From VRUE01 sp963747765 (GTDB lineage Bacteria > Actinomycetota > Thermoleophilia > Solirubrobacterales > 70-9), in contig CAVVGH010000005.1 of the NCBI GenBank assembly GCA_963747765.1, positions 530,983-594,982 of the forward strand: a DNA stretch of 64,000 nucleotides. Direction: 5' to 3'. Shown piece after piece: positions 8,616-26,415 of this stretch. A program made the translations under genes and the position numbers. The notes under the pieces are model-generated. The model was not told the DNA's origin. It saw nothing but the letters and a program-made list of their open reading frames with translations, and searched no databases. Positions within the stretch are counted from its first letter, which is position 1. The number at the start of each line of letters is the position of its first letter.

Positions 8616-8654
8616 GCGCAACCGGGATCCCGATCAAGCAGGGGCTTTAGATAG

Positions 8655-9179
8655 ATGTATCGCTGGTACGTGATCAACACCTACTCCGGGCACGAGAACA
8701 AGGTCAAGCACAATCTCGAGCACCGGGTGCAGACGATGAGCCAGAACCGCAACGTGCGGCAGGTCGTCGTGCCCACCGAGCAGGTGATGGAAGTCAACAA
8801 GGACGGGCAGAAAGAACCGAAGGAGAAACGGACGATGCCCGGCTACGTCCTGGTCAACATGGAGATGACCGACGACGCCTGGGGATTGGTCAAGAACACC
8901 CCTGGGGTGACCGGCTTCGTGGGCTCTCGCAACAAGCCCGTGCCGCTCTCCAAAGCCGAGGTGGACCGACTGCTGCACCGCGAGACGGCGGAGCGACCTC
9001 GCACCCAGGCGCAGTTCTCGATCGGCGAGTCGGTCAAGGTCATCTCCGGCCCTCTCTCGGACTTCTCCGGCGAGATCGCCGAGATCAACGAGGACGCCGC
9101 GAAACTCAAGGTCCTGGTCTCGATCTTCGGGCGCGAGACCCCGGTCGAGGTGGGCTACGACCAGGTGAAGAAGATTTAG
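8655..9179 (+). CDS. nusG: Transcription termination/antitermination protein NusG
   Basis: 174 residues, at the short end for actinobacterial NusG. The NGN domain spans about 1-110 (MYRWYVINTYSGHENKVK at the start, PGYVLVNMEMTDDAWGLVKN in the middle). The KOW domain spans about 122-174 (VKVISGPLSDFSGEI). It binds RNA polymerase and couples elongation, Rho and the ribosome. It sits 39 nt after secE and 32 nt before rplK, the classical order. Confidence 0.96.
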   Translation: MYRWYVINTYSGHENKVKHNLEHRVQTMSQNRNVRQVVVPTEQVMEVNKDGQKEPKEKRTMPGYVLVNMEMTDDAWGLVKNTPGVTGFVGSRNKPVPLSKAEVDRLLHRETAERPRTQAQFSIGESVKVISGPLSDFSGEIAEINEDAAKLKVLVSIFGRETPVEVGYDQVKKI

Positions 9180-9211
9180 CGCGGCGACCGCTACCCTCCT
9201 CTCGATTCCAG

Positions 9212-9634
9212 ATGGCCAAGAAAGTCCTCACCCTCATCAAGCTGCAGATCCAGGCGGGCAACGCCAACCCGGCGCCGCCGGTTGGTCCGGCACTGGGCCA
9301 GCACGGCGTCAACATCATGGAATTCTGTAAAGCCTTCAACGCCCAGACCCAGGGCGAGGGCGGGACGATCATCCCGGTCGAGATCACGGTCTACGAGGAC
9401 CGCTCGTTCACCTTCATCACCAAGACCCCACCGGCCGCGATCCTGATCAAGGAGGCCGCTGGGATCCCGAAGGGCTCGGGAGAGCCACACCTCAACAAAG
9501 TCGCCACGATCTCGATCGACCAGGTCCGCCAGATCGCCGAGCGCAAGATGCCCGACCTCAACGCCAACGACCTCGACGCCGCCTCGAAGATCATCGCCGG
9601 GACGGCCCGCTCGATGGGCGTCGACGTCAAATAG
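9212..9634 (+). CDS. rplK: 50S ribosomal protein L11
   Basis: 140 residues with the proline-rich PPVGPALGQHGVNIMEFCKA signature of L11 in the N-terminal domain and the rRNA-binding C-terminal domain ending MGVDVK. It forms the GTPase-associated centre stalk base with L10 and L7/L12. It is followed 10 nt later by rplA. Confidence 0.97.
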   Translation: MAKKVLTLIKLQIQAGNANPAPPVGPALGQHGVNIMEFCKAFNAQTQGEGGTIIPVEITVYEDRSFTFITKTPPAAILIKEAAGIPKGSGEPHLNKVATISIDQVRQIAERKMPDLNANDLDAASKIIAGTARSMGVDVK

Positions 9635-9644
9635 GAGAGTTCCG

Positions 9645-10394
9645 ATGGCTCACGGCAAGCGCTACCGCAAGCAGTACGAGAAGGTGCAGCGCGCGCGTGC
9701 CTATCCGCCGGCCGAGGCGATCGCGCTGATCAAGGAGACGGCGAGCGCGAACTTCGACGAGACGGTCGAGCTGCACCTGCGGCTCGGCGTCAACGTCCGG
9801 CACGCCGAGGAACAGCTGCGCGGCACCCTTGCCCTGCCCCATGGCCTTGGCAAGGACGTCACGGTCGCGGTCTTCGCGCAGGGCCAGCAGGCCCGCGACG
9901 CGGAGGCGGCGGGAGCGGATGTCGTCGGTGGCGACGATCTCGCAAAGAAGATCCAGGACGGTTGGACGGACTTCGACGTCGTGATCTCCACCCCGGACAT
10001 GATGAAAACGGTCGGCCAGCTCGGTCGGGTGCTGGGCCCTCAGGGCAAGATGCCGAACCCCAAGGTCGGCACGGTCACCGACGACATCGAGAAAGCCGTT
10101 ACGGAGTCGAAGGCCGGGAAGGTCGAGTACCGCACCGACCGCCAGGCGATCGTCCACCTGGCGATCGGCAAGGCGAGCTTCGAACCGCAGAAGCTGCTCG
10201 ACAACTACCTCGCGGTGGTCGAGGAGATCCAGCGTGCCAAGCCGGCGTCGGCAAAGGGGCGCTACATCATCTCCGCGACCCTGACCGCGACGATGGGCCC
10301 CGGGATCAGGGTCGACGCTTCGAAGACCGGCGAACGAGACGCGCTTGCAGTTGCGGCCTCCCCCGAGACCGCAGAGGAGCCGGCGACCGCGTAG
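9645..10394 (+). CDS. rplA: 50S ribosomal protein L1
   Basis: 249 residues. L1 features include MAHGKRYRKQYEKV, the NVRHAEEQLRG segment and GPQGKMPNPKVGTVT near residue 127. The last ~15 residues form an Ala/Glu tail. L1 lies at the exit-site stalk and in many bacteria represses the rplK-rplA message. Confidence 0.97.
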   Translation: MAHGKRYRKQYEKVQRARAYPPAEAIALIKETASANFDETVELHLRLGVNVRHAEEQLRGTLALPHGLGKDVTVAVFAQGQQARDAEAAGADVVGGDDLAKKIQDGWTDFDVVISTPDMMKTVGQLGRVLGPQGKMPNPKVGTVTDDIEKAVTESKAGKVEYRTDRQAIVHLAIGKASFEPQKLLDNYLAVVEEIQRAKPASAKGRYIISATLTATMGPGIRVDASKTGERDALAVAASPETAEEPATA

Positions 10395-10502
10395 ACTTCC
10401 GCGCCGCGCGAACCCAAGACCACCGGCGGTGGTCGATGGGCCTCGATCGGGGACGCCGATCCAGCTGGGCCCATCGCCGCGGAAGCCCGGTGCAGGTGAA
10501 CG
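10395..10502 (+). promoter_or_regulatory. Ribosomal protein L10 leader
   Basis: The 108-nt gap before rplJ contains a hairpin GACCACCGGCGGTGGTC, then an imperfect stem built from TGGGCC / GGCCCA, and a 3' GCCGCGGAAG that can pair with the opening CTTCCGCGCCG. The position and architecture match the conserved L10 leader, by which excess L10-L7/L12 represses rplJ-rplL. The call rests on position and visible stems, not on a covariance search. Confidence 0.7.
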
Positions 10503-11093
10503 ATGAACCGAGAAGAGAAGGCAGCCACAATCGAGGAGATCGCCGCCCAGATCGAGGGCGCCGAGTCGATCTTCGCGGTTGACTATCGAGGGATCAGCGT
10601 GCCGCAGGCGGCCGAGCTGCGCGGCAAGCTCCGCGAGGCCGACGCCACGTTTCGGATCGTCAAGAACCGGCTCAGCAAACTGGCGGCTGAGAAGGCGGGC
10701 GAGGAGCGGCTTGCCGAGCTGCTCGAGGGGCCGACCGCGCTCACCTTCGTCCAGGGCGACACCGCCCTTGCCGCCAAGGCGATCTTCAGCTTCAGTCGCG
10801 AGCACGAAGTCCTCACCTTCAAGGGCGGCTTCATGGACGATCTCAGTCTCGACGAGGATCGCTTCAAATCAATCGCCCGCCTGCCGGCCCGCGAAGTGCT
10901 CGACGGGCAGCTGGCCGGAGTCGTCGCCAGCCCGCTCACCGGCCTGGTGCGAGGGCTTGGCTCGATGATTTCGGGGCTCGCCATCCAGCTGGGCCAGATC
11001 GCCGAGAAGGGGCTCGTCTCGGGTGAGACCGAGCCGGCCGGCGACAAGGAGATTTCCGATTCTGCAGACGACGACAGCAAGGAAGAGGAGTAG
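10503..11093 (+). CDS. rplJ: 50S ribosomal protein L10
   Basis: 196 residues. The N-terminal rRNA-binding domain contains VDYRGISVPQAAELRGKLRE and FRIVKNRLSKLAAEKAG. The C-terminal helix that carries L7/L12 dimers is followed by an acidic tail DDDSKEEE. The stop abuts the rplL start. It is probably autoregulated through the leader at 10395-10502. Confidence 0.97.
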   Translation: MNREEKAATIEEIAAQIEGAESIFAVDYRGISVPQAAELRGKLREADATFRIVKNRLSKLAAEKAGEERLAELLEGPTALTFVQGDTALAAKAIFSFSREHEVLTFKGGFMDDLSLDEDRFKSIARLPAREVLDGQLAGVVASPLTGLVRGLGSMISGLAIQLGQIAEKGLVSGETEPAGDKEISDSADDDSKEEE

Positions 11094-11489
11094 ATGGCCA
11101 CCAAGGTTTCGACAGAGGATTGGATCGAGGAGCTGAAAAGCATCTCGGTCCTCGAGCTCTCCGAGCGGATCAAGGCTCTGGAGGAGGAGTTCGGCGTCTC
11201 CGCGACCGCGGTCGCGGCAGCTGCTCCGGCCGCTGCCGGTGCGCCGGCGGGCGACGGCGAAGGCGGCGAGGAAGAGGCCTCGACGGTTGACGTCGTGCTG
11301 ACCGAGGTGGGGGGGCAGAAGGTTCCCGTCATCAAGGTGGTGCGCGCGGCGACCGGGCTCGGGCTCAAAGAGGCGAAGGCGCTCGTCGACGAGGCCCCGA
11401 AAGCGATCAAAGAGGGTCTGGAGCGCGACGAGGCCGAGAAGATCAAGGGGGAACTCGAGGAGGCCGGCGCTACCGTTGAGCTGAAGTAG
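11094..11489 (+). CDS. rplL: 50S ribosomal protein L7/L12
   Basis: 131 residues, starting immediately after the rplJ stop. It has an N-terminal dimerisation helix pair (to about residue 40), an Ala/Gly hinge (about 40-60), and the C-terminal factor-binding domain with KVPVIKVVRAATGLGLKEAK. It forms the mobile stalk that recruits translation GTPases. Confidence 0.98.
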   Translation: MATKVSTEDWIEELKSISVLELSERIKALEEEFGVSATAVAAAAPAAAGAPAGDGEGGEEEASTVDVVLTEVGGQKVPVIKVVRAATGLGLKEAKALVDEAPKAIKEGLERDEAEKIKGELEEAGATVELK

Positions 11490-11498
11490 GCGGGGCGA

Positions 11499-11517
11499 GC
11501 CGCCGGGTTTCGGCGGC
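11499..11517 (+). terminator. Hairpin between rplL and rpoB
   Basis: A perfect 7-bp stem GCCGCCG/CGGCGGC with a 5-nt loop just downstream of the rplL stop, without a U-run. Partial attenuation between rplL and rpoB is known in other bacteria; a similar role here is inference. The rest of 11518-11634 may carry a promoter (TATGTT and TATATC are candidate -10 boxes). Confidence 0.45.
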
Positions 11518-11634
11518 GTGGCAACAGCCGACGGTGGCCGTATGTTATTTTCTGCGGTCGCGCGCCTGTTGCTAGTCCTTGCCTATATCTGCGCTGTTTC
11601 CACGTCCCTCTGACCCTCCGAGGAGTCGCCGACT

Positions 11635-15198
<3,564 letters not shown>

Positions 15199-15200
15199 GG

Positions 15201-19244
<4,044 letters not shown>

Positions 19245-19251
19245 GGGGAGG

Positions 19252-19361
19252 GGAGGGGTGGGCACCCCTCCTCACTCAACTTGCTTCGGTGGGTCGTGGT
19301 CTGCTGGCCGCGATTGAATTGCCGAAGAAGTACAAGCCGTTCGGAGGGGTGCCACCCCTCC
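19252..19361 (+). terminator. Two related hairpins downstream of rpoC
   Basis: The first hairpin, 19252-19271, is GGAGGGGTG/CACCCCTCC with a 2-nt loop. The second, 19343-19361, has the same arms with a 1-nt loop. Both lie in the 220-bp gap after rpoC, before a family A palindrome. A terminator or 3'-stability role is likely, but neither has a clear U-run. Confidence 0.5.
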
Positions 19362-19401
19362 CCTCCATCAATCAATCGTCTTCGGTCGAGGGGGGGAATG
19401 A

Positions 19402-19448
19402 CTCCGTTCGCTCTTTGTACCGGTGAGCGACACAACCAGCGAACGGAG
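19402..19448. repeat. Family A palindrome, single copy
   Basis: Arms CTCCGTTCGCTCTTTGT and ACAACCAGCGAACGGAG (15 of 17 positions pair) enclose a 13-nt loop. The same arms recur in the tandem array at 22089-22275 and near 45151-45210. It lies directly upstream of the monooxygenase gene. Confidence 0.8.
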
Positions 19449-19467
19449 GGGATGTAGATTCCTGACC

Positions 19468-20844
19468 GTGGGTTTGCCGGGAAAGGTCTGCGTGATTGGC
19501 GCCGGGTCCTCTGGGATCGCGGCGTGCCAGGTGCTGGATGCGCAGGGCATCCCGTTCGACTGCTTCGAGAAGGGCTCCGAGGTGGGCGGGAACTGGCGCT
19601 ACGAGAACGACAACGGGATGTCGTCCGCCTACCGCTCGCTGCACATCAACACCTCGCGCCGGGTGATGGCGTTCAAGACGCTGCCGATGCCCGACGACTA
19701 CCCCGACTACCCGAGCCACTTCCAGATGGCCGCCTACTTCGACGAATTTGTCGACCGCTTCGGACTGCGCGAGAAGATCCGCTTTCGCACCGAGGTCGTC
19801 TCGGTGGAGCCTGTTGAAGCGGGGCCCGCGGTTGCGGCCGGTAACGACCGGTCCGGCCCAGGGGCCGGCAGCGGCCTCTGGGATGTGACGATCGAGGATG
19901 CCGACGGAAAGCGCGAGACGAATCGCTACCGGGCCGTCCTCGTCGCCAACGGCCATCACTGGGACCCGCGCTGGCCGGAACCGCCATATCCCGGGGCAGA
20001 CGAGTTCGCGGGCGAGCAGATGCACGTCCATCACTACCGCGAGTCCGACGTGCTGCGCGGCAAGCGGGTGCTCGTGCTCGGCATCGGCAACTCGGCGACG
20101 GACATCGCGGTCGAGTCCTCGCGGATCGCCGACGCGACCTTCCTGGCGATGCGCCGCGGCGCCTACGTGATCCCGAAGTACATCAACGGCAAGCCGATCG
20201 ACGAGCTGGTGAACCCGCTGACCTCGATGCTGCCCCTGTCCGTGCAGCGCTTCTTCGCAAGTCGCGCGCTCGGCGTCGCGGCCGGCAAGATGAGCGCCTA
20301 CGGACTGCCCGAGCCCGACCACAAGCTGTTCGAGGCCCATCCGACGGTCTCCTCGGAGCTGCTGCCCCGGATCGGGCACGGCGACGTCGCGGTGAAGCCG
20401 AACATCGAGCGCTTCTCCGGCGGTCGCGGCGTCCGCTTCACCGACGGCAGCGAGGAGCAGATCGACCTCGTCATCTACTGCTCCGGCTACAAGATCACCC
20501 TCCCGTTTCTCGACCCGGAGGTCCTTTCAGCTCCCGACAACCGCCTGCCGCTCTACCGGCGGGTCGTTCCGGTCGAGCGTCCCGATCTCTTCTTCATCGG
20601 CTTCATCCAGCCGTTCGGGCCGATCATGCCGCTGGCCGAGGCGCAGGCGGAGTGGGTCGCGGACCTGCTCGCCGGGCGGGCGGCGCTGCCGCCGGCGGCG
20701 GAGATGACGCGCGATATCGCGGCCGAAGAAGGGCGGATGGGCAGGCGCTTCGTCAGCTCAAAGCGCCATACGCTCGAGGTGGACTTCTATCCCTACCTGC
20801 GCGAGATCCGGCGCGAGCGCAAACGGGTCGCGCAGCGAGTCTGA
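19468..20844 (+). CDS. Flavin-containing monooxygenase (FMO-like)
   Basis: 458 residues from a GTG at 19468. A start at 19423 would lie inside a palindromic repeat, so I prefer the later one. The N-terminal FAD site is VCVIGAGSSG (GxGxxG). The NADPH site is VLVLGIGNSATDIAVE, about residues 195-210. The linker around MHVHHYRES takes the place of the FMO fingerprint. Such enzymes insert oxygen into nitrogen- or sulfur-containing compounds or ketones, and the substrate is not evident. It has no operon partners on this strand; its 3' end overlaps the small minus-strand gene at 20793-21176. Confidence 0.85.
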   Translation: MGLPGKVCVIGAGSSGIAACQVLDAQGIPFDCFEKGSEVGGNWRYENDNGMSSAYRSLHINTSRRVMAFKTLPMPDDYPDYPSHFQMAAYFDEFVDRFGLREKIRFRTEVVSVEPVEAGPAVAAGNDRSGPGAGSGLWDVTIEDADGKRETNRYRAVLVANGHHWDPRWPEPPYPGADEFAGEQMHVHHYRESDVLRGKRVLVLGIGNSATDIAVESSRIADATFLAMRRGAYVIPKYINGKPIDELVNPLTSMLPLSVQRFFASRALGVAAGKMSAYGLPEPDHKLFEAHPTVSSELLPRIGHGDVAVKPNIERFSGGRGVRFTDGSEEQIDLVIYCSGYKITLPFLDPEVLSAPDNRLPLYRRVVPVERPDLFFIGFIQPFGPIMPLAEAQAEWVADLLAGRAALPPAAEMTRDIAAEEGRMGRRFVSSKRHTLEVDFYPYLREIRRERKRVAQRV

Positions 20845-21176
20845 GAGGGGGTGGCGGGGGGCACCCATCCCGCCGCTGCCGTTTTCGCCGTTGAGCATCT
20901 GTTTCTCGCCAACTGGTCTGTGCGAAAAAGAGACCGCCGCCGGCGAGATGGGAACCCCCCACCACCCCTCCACATCGCGATGGCGCCGCCGGGGAAGGGC
21001 CTCGGGCCCTGGGGGCGTAGGGGCTGGGGGCGCCAGCGGCCGAAGCCCTCGCCGCTGTCCTCTGCCTGTCCCCCGGCCTCGGGCGGTCGGCTCGCCCACC
21101 AAACAAGCCAGAGCGCGCCGAAGACCGGGATCTTCAGGACGACCAAGAGGAAGAAGATCGGTAGCCAGCCCTCCAC
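20793..21176 (-). CDS. Small membrane protein, hypothetical
   Basis: 127 residues from a GTG. The N terminus WLPIFFLLVVLKIPVFGALW is a convincing single membrane helix (about residues 4-28), followed by a Pro/Arg/Gly-rich cytoplasmic tail. The last ~50 residues run into intergenic repeat-like sequence and overlap the monooxygenase gene's 3' end, so the true C terminus may have been extended by a frameshift or the loss of a stop. The function is unknown. Confidence 0.5.
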   Translation of the reverse strand: MEGWLPIFFLLVVLKIPVFGALWLVWWASRPPEAGGQAEDSGEGFGRWRPQPLRPQGPRPFPGGAIAMWRGGGGFPSRRRRSLFRTDQLARNRCSTAKTAAAGWVPPATPSQTRCATRLRSRRISRR

Positions 21177-21307
21177 GGGATCAGTCTAGACATACCCAAC
21201 CGCAGGCGTCGGAAATCATCCGCCCGTCCCGGGAGGCCCCAGTGGCCTGAGTCATTGGGTGGCAAATGGTCGATGCGCCCGCAGTTGACCACCCCGGCGG
21301 TTCTCAA

Positions 21308-21802
21308 CTACGGGTGCGGGTCACCGGCGAGGCTTCGGGCCCAGGAGGCGAGCGCCTCGGTCTGGGCCTCCTCGAGGCCGAGATGGGGTTCGGTCGGGAC
21401 GAGCAGCGTCGGCTCCGCGCGGCTTTTGGCCCACTCGTGGCAGCTGTCATCGAAGTTGTCGTCGATCCAGGCCACCGCTCGGCCCTTCGTGTAGCCGTCG
21501 AGCGGCCCCAGCTTCCAGTGCGCCGAGCCAAAGCGGGCGGCCCCGTCGAAGCTGAGATGAGGAAGCTCGGGCAGGCCGAGCATGGCCGGCAAGTAGTCGT
21601 TGGCTTTGTCCTCCCAGCCGCTCGCCCAGATCATCTCGTAGCTGTCGGCCAGCCGCCGCAGGCGGTCCCCGGCGGCGAGCGAGATGCAGTGCACCATTCC
21701 GTCGATCAGCTCGAACCGGGCCACGCTGTGGTCCGGCGTCTCCTCGAACCCAAAGAGGCTGATGACGCCATCCACGTCGACGGCAAGGATCGGTCGGCTC
21801 AT
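21308..21802 (-). CDS. HAD-like hydrolase
   Basis: 164 residues beginning with VDVDGVISLFGF, the DxDG nucleophile motif of the HAD superfamily (Asp9 and Asp11). Further on are WASGWEDKANDYL, which supplies the conserved Thr/Ser position, and VAWIDDNFDD near residue 115, the acidic metal-binding motif. It is probably a small phosphatase of unknown substrate. It stands alone between the small membrane gene and the repeat block. Confidence 0.75.
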   Translation of the reverse strand: MSRPILAVDVDGVISLFGFEETPDHSVARFELIDGMVHCISLAAGDRLRRLADSYEMIWASGWEDKANDYLPAMLGLPELPHLSFDGAARFGSAHWKLGPLDGYTKGRAVAWIDDNFDDSCHEWAKSRAEPTLLVPTEPHLGLEEAQTEALASWARSLAGDPHP

Positions 21803-21924
21803 GGGGCCAGGCTAGCGAGCTTGAAACCCCCGAGCCCCCTGGCTCTCTGGAGGAGCGCGGAGATGACCCCGGAACCCAGGAGAACACCCCGTTGACCGAT
21901 GGAGACCTCCAACCCGAAACGAAC

Positions 21925-22305
21925 ACCTCGTCAATGGATGATGAGAGACAGCCCCTCCCTGTTTGCCCTCCACACCTGCAAGTAGGAGGGCAAACAGGGA
22001 GGGGGCCGCAGGGCCCAGACGGTCAGGGGCTACGGGCGTCGTTCCGCGAGGGCGCGGCCGAAGAAGGCAGGATCGAGGCGGACACGAGCTCCGTTCGCTC
22101 TTTGTGTCGCAGAGCGGTACAAATGACGAACGGAGCGGTGGGGGTCGCCGGGGCGAGACTCCGTTCGCTCTTTGTGTCGCAGAGCGGTACAAATGACGAA
22201 CGGAGCGGTGGGGGTCGCCGGGGCGAGACTCCGTTCGCTCTTTGTGTCGCAGAGCGGTACAAAGAGCGAACGGAGCGGCTGGGACGGCCTGAGCGAACCG
22301 GATAC
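21925..22305. repeat. Composite repeat, copy 1 (families B and A)
   Basis: A block containing a family B palindrome (21952-22004: perfect 20-bp arms CCCCTCCCTGTTTGCCCTCC, 13-nt loop), a ~85-bp spacer, three tandem family A palindromes, and an end motif GAGCGAACCGGATACGC. Aside from the two extra A units it is the reverse complement of 45117-45365, at roughly 70-85% identity by eye. Confidence 0.75.
22089..22275. repeat. Three tandem 70-bp units, each with a family A palindrome
   Basis: Units start at 22089, 22159 and 22229 with a period of exactly 70 bp. Units 1 and 2 are essentially identical. The third palindrome has perfect 17-bp arms, CTCCGTTCGCTCTTTGT and its complement. The array ends about 40 bp from the rpsG stop, so it may act as the 3' structure of the rpsL-rpsG message. 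Confidence 0.85.
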
Positions 22306-22316
22306 GCAGCAGCTGT

Positions 22317-22787
22317 CTACCAGCGGTAGTGGGCGAAGGCCTTGTTCGCCTGCGCCATGCGGTAGATGTCGTCCTTCCGCTTCCAGGCGCCGCCCTGCTG
22401 CTGAATCGCGTCGAGCACCTCGTTGGCGAGGCGCTCCGACATCGAGTACTCGCGCCGGTTGCGCGCGAAGTCGACCAGCCAGCGAACCGCGAGGGTGCGG
22501 GCGCGGCGGGCCGGAACCTCAACCGGCACCTGGTAGGTCGCACCGCCAACCCGGCGTGACCGAACCTCAAGCGAGGGGGTCAGCTGCTTGATCGCGGCCT
22601 CGAGCGTTTCGACCGGCTCCTCGCCGGAGCGCTCGCCGACGATTGCAAGGGCGTCGTAGACGATCCGCTCGGCAAGCGATTTCTTGCCGTCGCGCATCGT
22701 TTTGTTGATCACCTGCTGGACGAGTCGGTTGCGATGGCGGGCATCGGGCTCGATCGGCCGAATCTGAGCTGCTGAGCGGCGTGGCAC
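22317..22787 (-). CDS. rpsG: 30S ribosomal protein S7
   Basis: 156 residues from a GTG. S7 signatures include MPRRSAAQIRPIEPDARHRN, VVQQ-like VNKTMRDGKKSLAERIVYDA and the C-terminal KAFAHYRW. It nucleates the 30S head. It follows rpsL by 13 nt on the minus strand, opposite to fusA/tuf, an inverted arrangement relative to the usual str operon. Confidence 0.97.
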   Translation of the reverse strand: MPRRSAAQIRPIEPDARHRNRLVQQVINKTMRDGKKSLAERIVYDALAIVGERSGEEPVETLEAAIKQLTPSLEVRSRRVGGATYQVPVEVPARRARTLAVRWLVDFARNRREYSMSERLANEVLDAIQQQGGAWKRKDDIYRMAQANKAFAHYRW

Positions 22788-22800
22788 TAGCGGCTCGTCC

Positions 22801-23196
22801 TCATGCTGCTTTGACGCCGTAGCGAGAGCGGGCCTGCTTGCGGTCGGAGACGCCGGCCGCGTCGAGCGTGCCGCGCACGACCTTGTAGCGGACGCCGGGC
22901 AGGTCCTTGACGCGCCCGCCCCTGACCAGAACCACGGAGTGCTCCTGGAGATTGTGTCCCTCGCCGGGGATGTAGGTCGTGACCTCCATCCCGTTGGTGA
23001 GCCGCACGCGCGCGATCTTGCGCAGGGCCGAGTTGGGCTTCTTCGGCGTCACCGTGGCGACGCGGGTGCAGACGCCACGGCGCTGCGGTGCCGCTACGCG
23101 CTTCTTGCGGCCCTGGCCCGACTTGAGGCCCGGCGTGGTCGTCTTCTTCTTAGGCCGCTTGCGGCCCTTGCGAATGAGCTGGTTCGTGTTCGGCAC
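22801..23196 (-). CDS. rpsL: 30S ribosomal protein S12
   Basis: 131 residues from a GTG at 23196 (PNTNQLIRKGRKRPKKKT). It has the decoding-centre segment TPKKPNSALRKIARVRLTNG with the wild-type lysine at the streptomycin-sensitive position, then GEGHNLQEHSVVLVRGGRVK. Longer upstream reading is possible but would overlap an unrelated membrane gene, so I use the S12-length product. It is transcribed with rpsG. Confidence 0.96.
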   Translation of the reverse strand: MPNTNQLIRKGRKRPKKKTTTPGLKSGQGRKKRVAAPQRRGVCTRVATVTPKKPNSALRKIARVRLTNGMEVTTYIPGEGHNLQEHSVVLVRGGRVKDLPGVRYKVVRGTLDAAGVSDRKQARSRYGVKAA

Positions 23197-24062
23197 GGCC
23201 GCGCATGGTAGCGGGCTGCGGCCTTTGGGGCTGCAATGAGCAGCAGACCGGCCAGCATCAGGCCCGCCGTGGAGGCCAGCTCGGCGTAGAAACCATTGTC
23301 GAGGACGGCGGTCGTGCCGGAGAATTGCGATGCGTATCGACCCTCGTCGAGCCCGGCCGGCAGGTCGACGAGGAAGATGACCGCGAGGCTGAGCAGACCG
23401 AGGGCGAAGACGGCCCGGCCCAGCCGCCGCCTCCCGGTGCGCAGCACGACGCCGGCAAGCGCGGCGGCGAGCAGCGCCACGCCAAGCAGCAGGTAGAGGT
23501 GGGGTTGGCCGGCAGGCTCCGCGCCAACCGTCGGCGGGCTGGCCGCCGGGAGACCCGCGTAGCCGGGCTGTCCGACCTCGACGGCTCGATAGTCGACGAA
23601 CTGCGAGACCGCCAGGCAGGCGGCGGAGGCGACGATGACGGCGCAGATCGCCCGTTCGGGCGTCAGCGCGGCGCTGGCGCGAGCCACCGCGCGCGACATC
23701 TCCACGAATGCACGGCGCATCCCCATTTCGAGTTGCGCGAGAAGGCGGAAGAGCAAGACGACCGCCGGGCGCAAGCGCCGTGCCCCCCAGCGCAGCCAGC
23801 GGTTCGCCGCCGCCCAGAGTCGCACCGCGAGGCGCCGCAGGCGCCGCGCCTGTGGAACCGCCCACGCCCGCAGGGGCCGCCCCAGACGGGCGAGCCGCGG
23901 CCAGGCGCGCTGCAGCTGGCGATTGGCCATTCGGTCGGCCTTTCGGGTGGCCGAGACAGCCAGGCTGAACGCCGCCTCGATGCGACGTCGCGCCGCTGCT
24001 ATCATCGCCCGGCGACTAGGCTTCTTTCCTGAGCGTTTCGGGCCCGCGAGGGCCTTTTTCAT
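23094..24062 (-). CDS. Multi-pass membrane protein, unknown
   Basis: 322 residues from the ATG at 24062. A basic, Arg/Ala-rich N-terminal half (about 1-125) precedes four hydrophobic segments: around AICAVIVASAACLAVSQFVD, YLLLGVALLAAALAGVVL, AVFALGLLSLAVIFLVDLPA and a last one at GLMLAGLLLIAAP. The C-terminal ~30 residues are read over the rpsL start in another frame, an overlap of about 100 nt. It is divergent from fusA and upstream of rpsL-rpsG on the same strand. No function is recognised. Confidence 0.6.
   Translation of the reverse strand: MKKALAGPKRSGKKPSRRAMIAAARRRIEAAFSLAVSATRKADRMANRQLQRAWPRLARLGRPLRAWAVPQARRLRRLAVRLWAAANRWLRWGARRLRPAVVLLFRLLAQLEMGMRRAFVEMSRAVARASAALTPERAICAVIVASAACLAVSQFVDYRAVEVGQPGYAGLPAASPPTVGAEPAGQPHLYLLLGVALLAAALAGVVLRTGRRRLGRAVFALGLLSLAVIFLVDLPAGLDEGRYASQFSGTTAVLDNGFYAELASTAGLMLAGLLLIAAPKAAARYHARPCRTRTSSFARAASGLRRRRPRRASSRARAARSA
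24041..24059 (+). terminator. Terminator-like hairpin upstream of fusA
   Basis: On the + strand GGCCC-GCGA-GGGCC is followed by five T residues, 79 bp before the fusA start. No + strand gene ends here. It may be a leader attenuator of fusA, or simply the coding sequence KKALAGP of the minus-strand membrane gene. Confidence 0.35.
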
Positions 24063-24137
24063 GCGCCTAACCCGGTTCCCGCCGGAAGGCTTTCGATTTG
24101 CTTGTCCCCGCTTCACTTCAACCCTTACCTTAAGACC

Positions 24138-26249
<2,112 letters not shown>

Positions 26250-26415
26250 GGCTGGACACGGCGCAACCGAACGGCCACGCACAGGGCGCGATGGTTCCAG
26301 CTATATTTCCCAGGTTCGCCGTCAGGCAGCGTGATGTCGGCTGCCAGGTATTCGCAGACACACTCAACCAGCCAACCCAGACAGAACCCGACTTCGAAAG
26401 GTAGAACGGAGAGCG

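Noticed and set aside
21892..22591. Open frames over the palindromic array
   Set aside because: Repetitive peptides such as RSLFVSQSG arise from the 70-bp tandem units and have no ribosome sites.
23197..23865. N-terminal extension of S12
   Set aside because: Arginine-rich sequence read antisense-in-frame through the membrane gene; S12 begins at PNTNQL.
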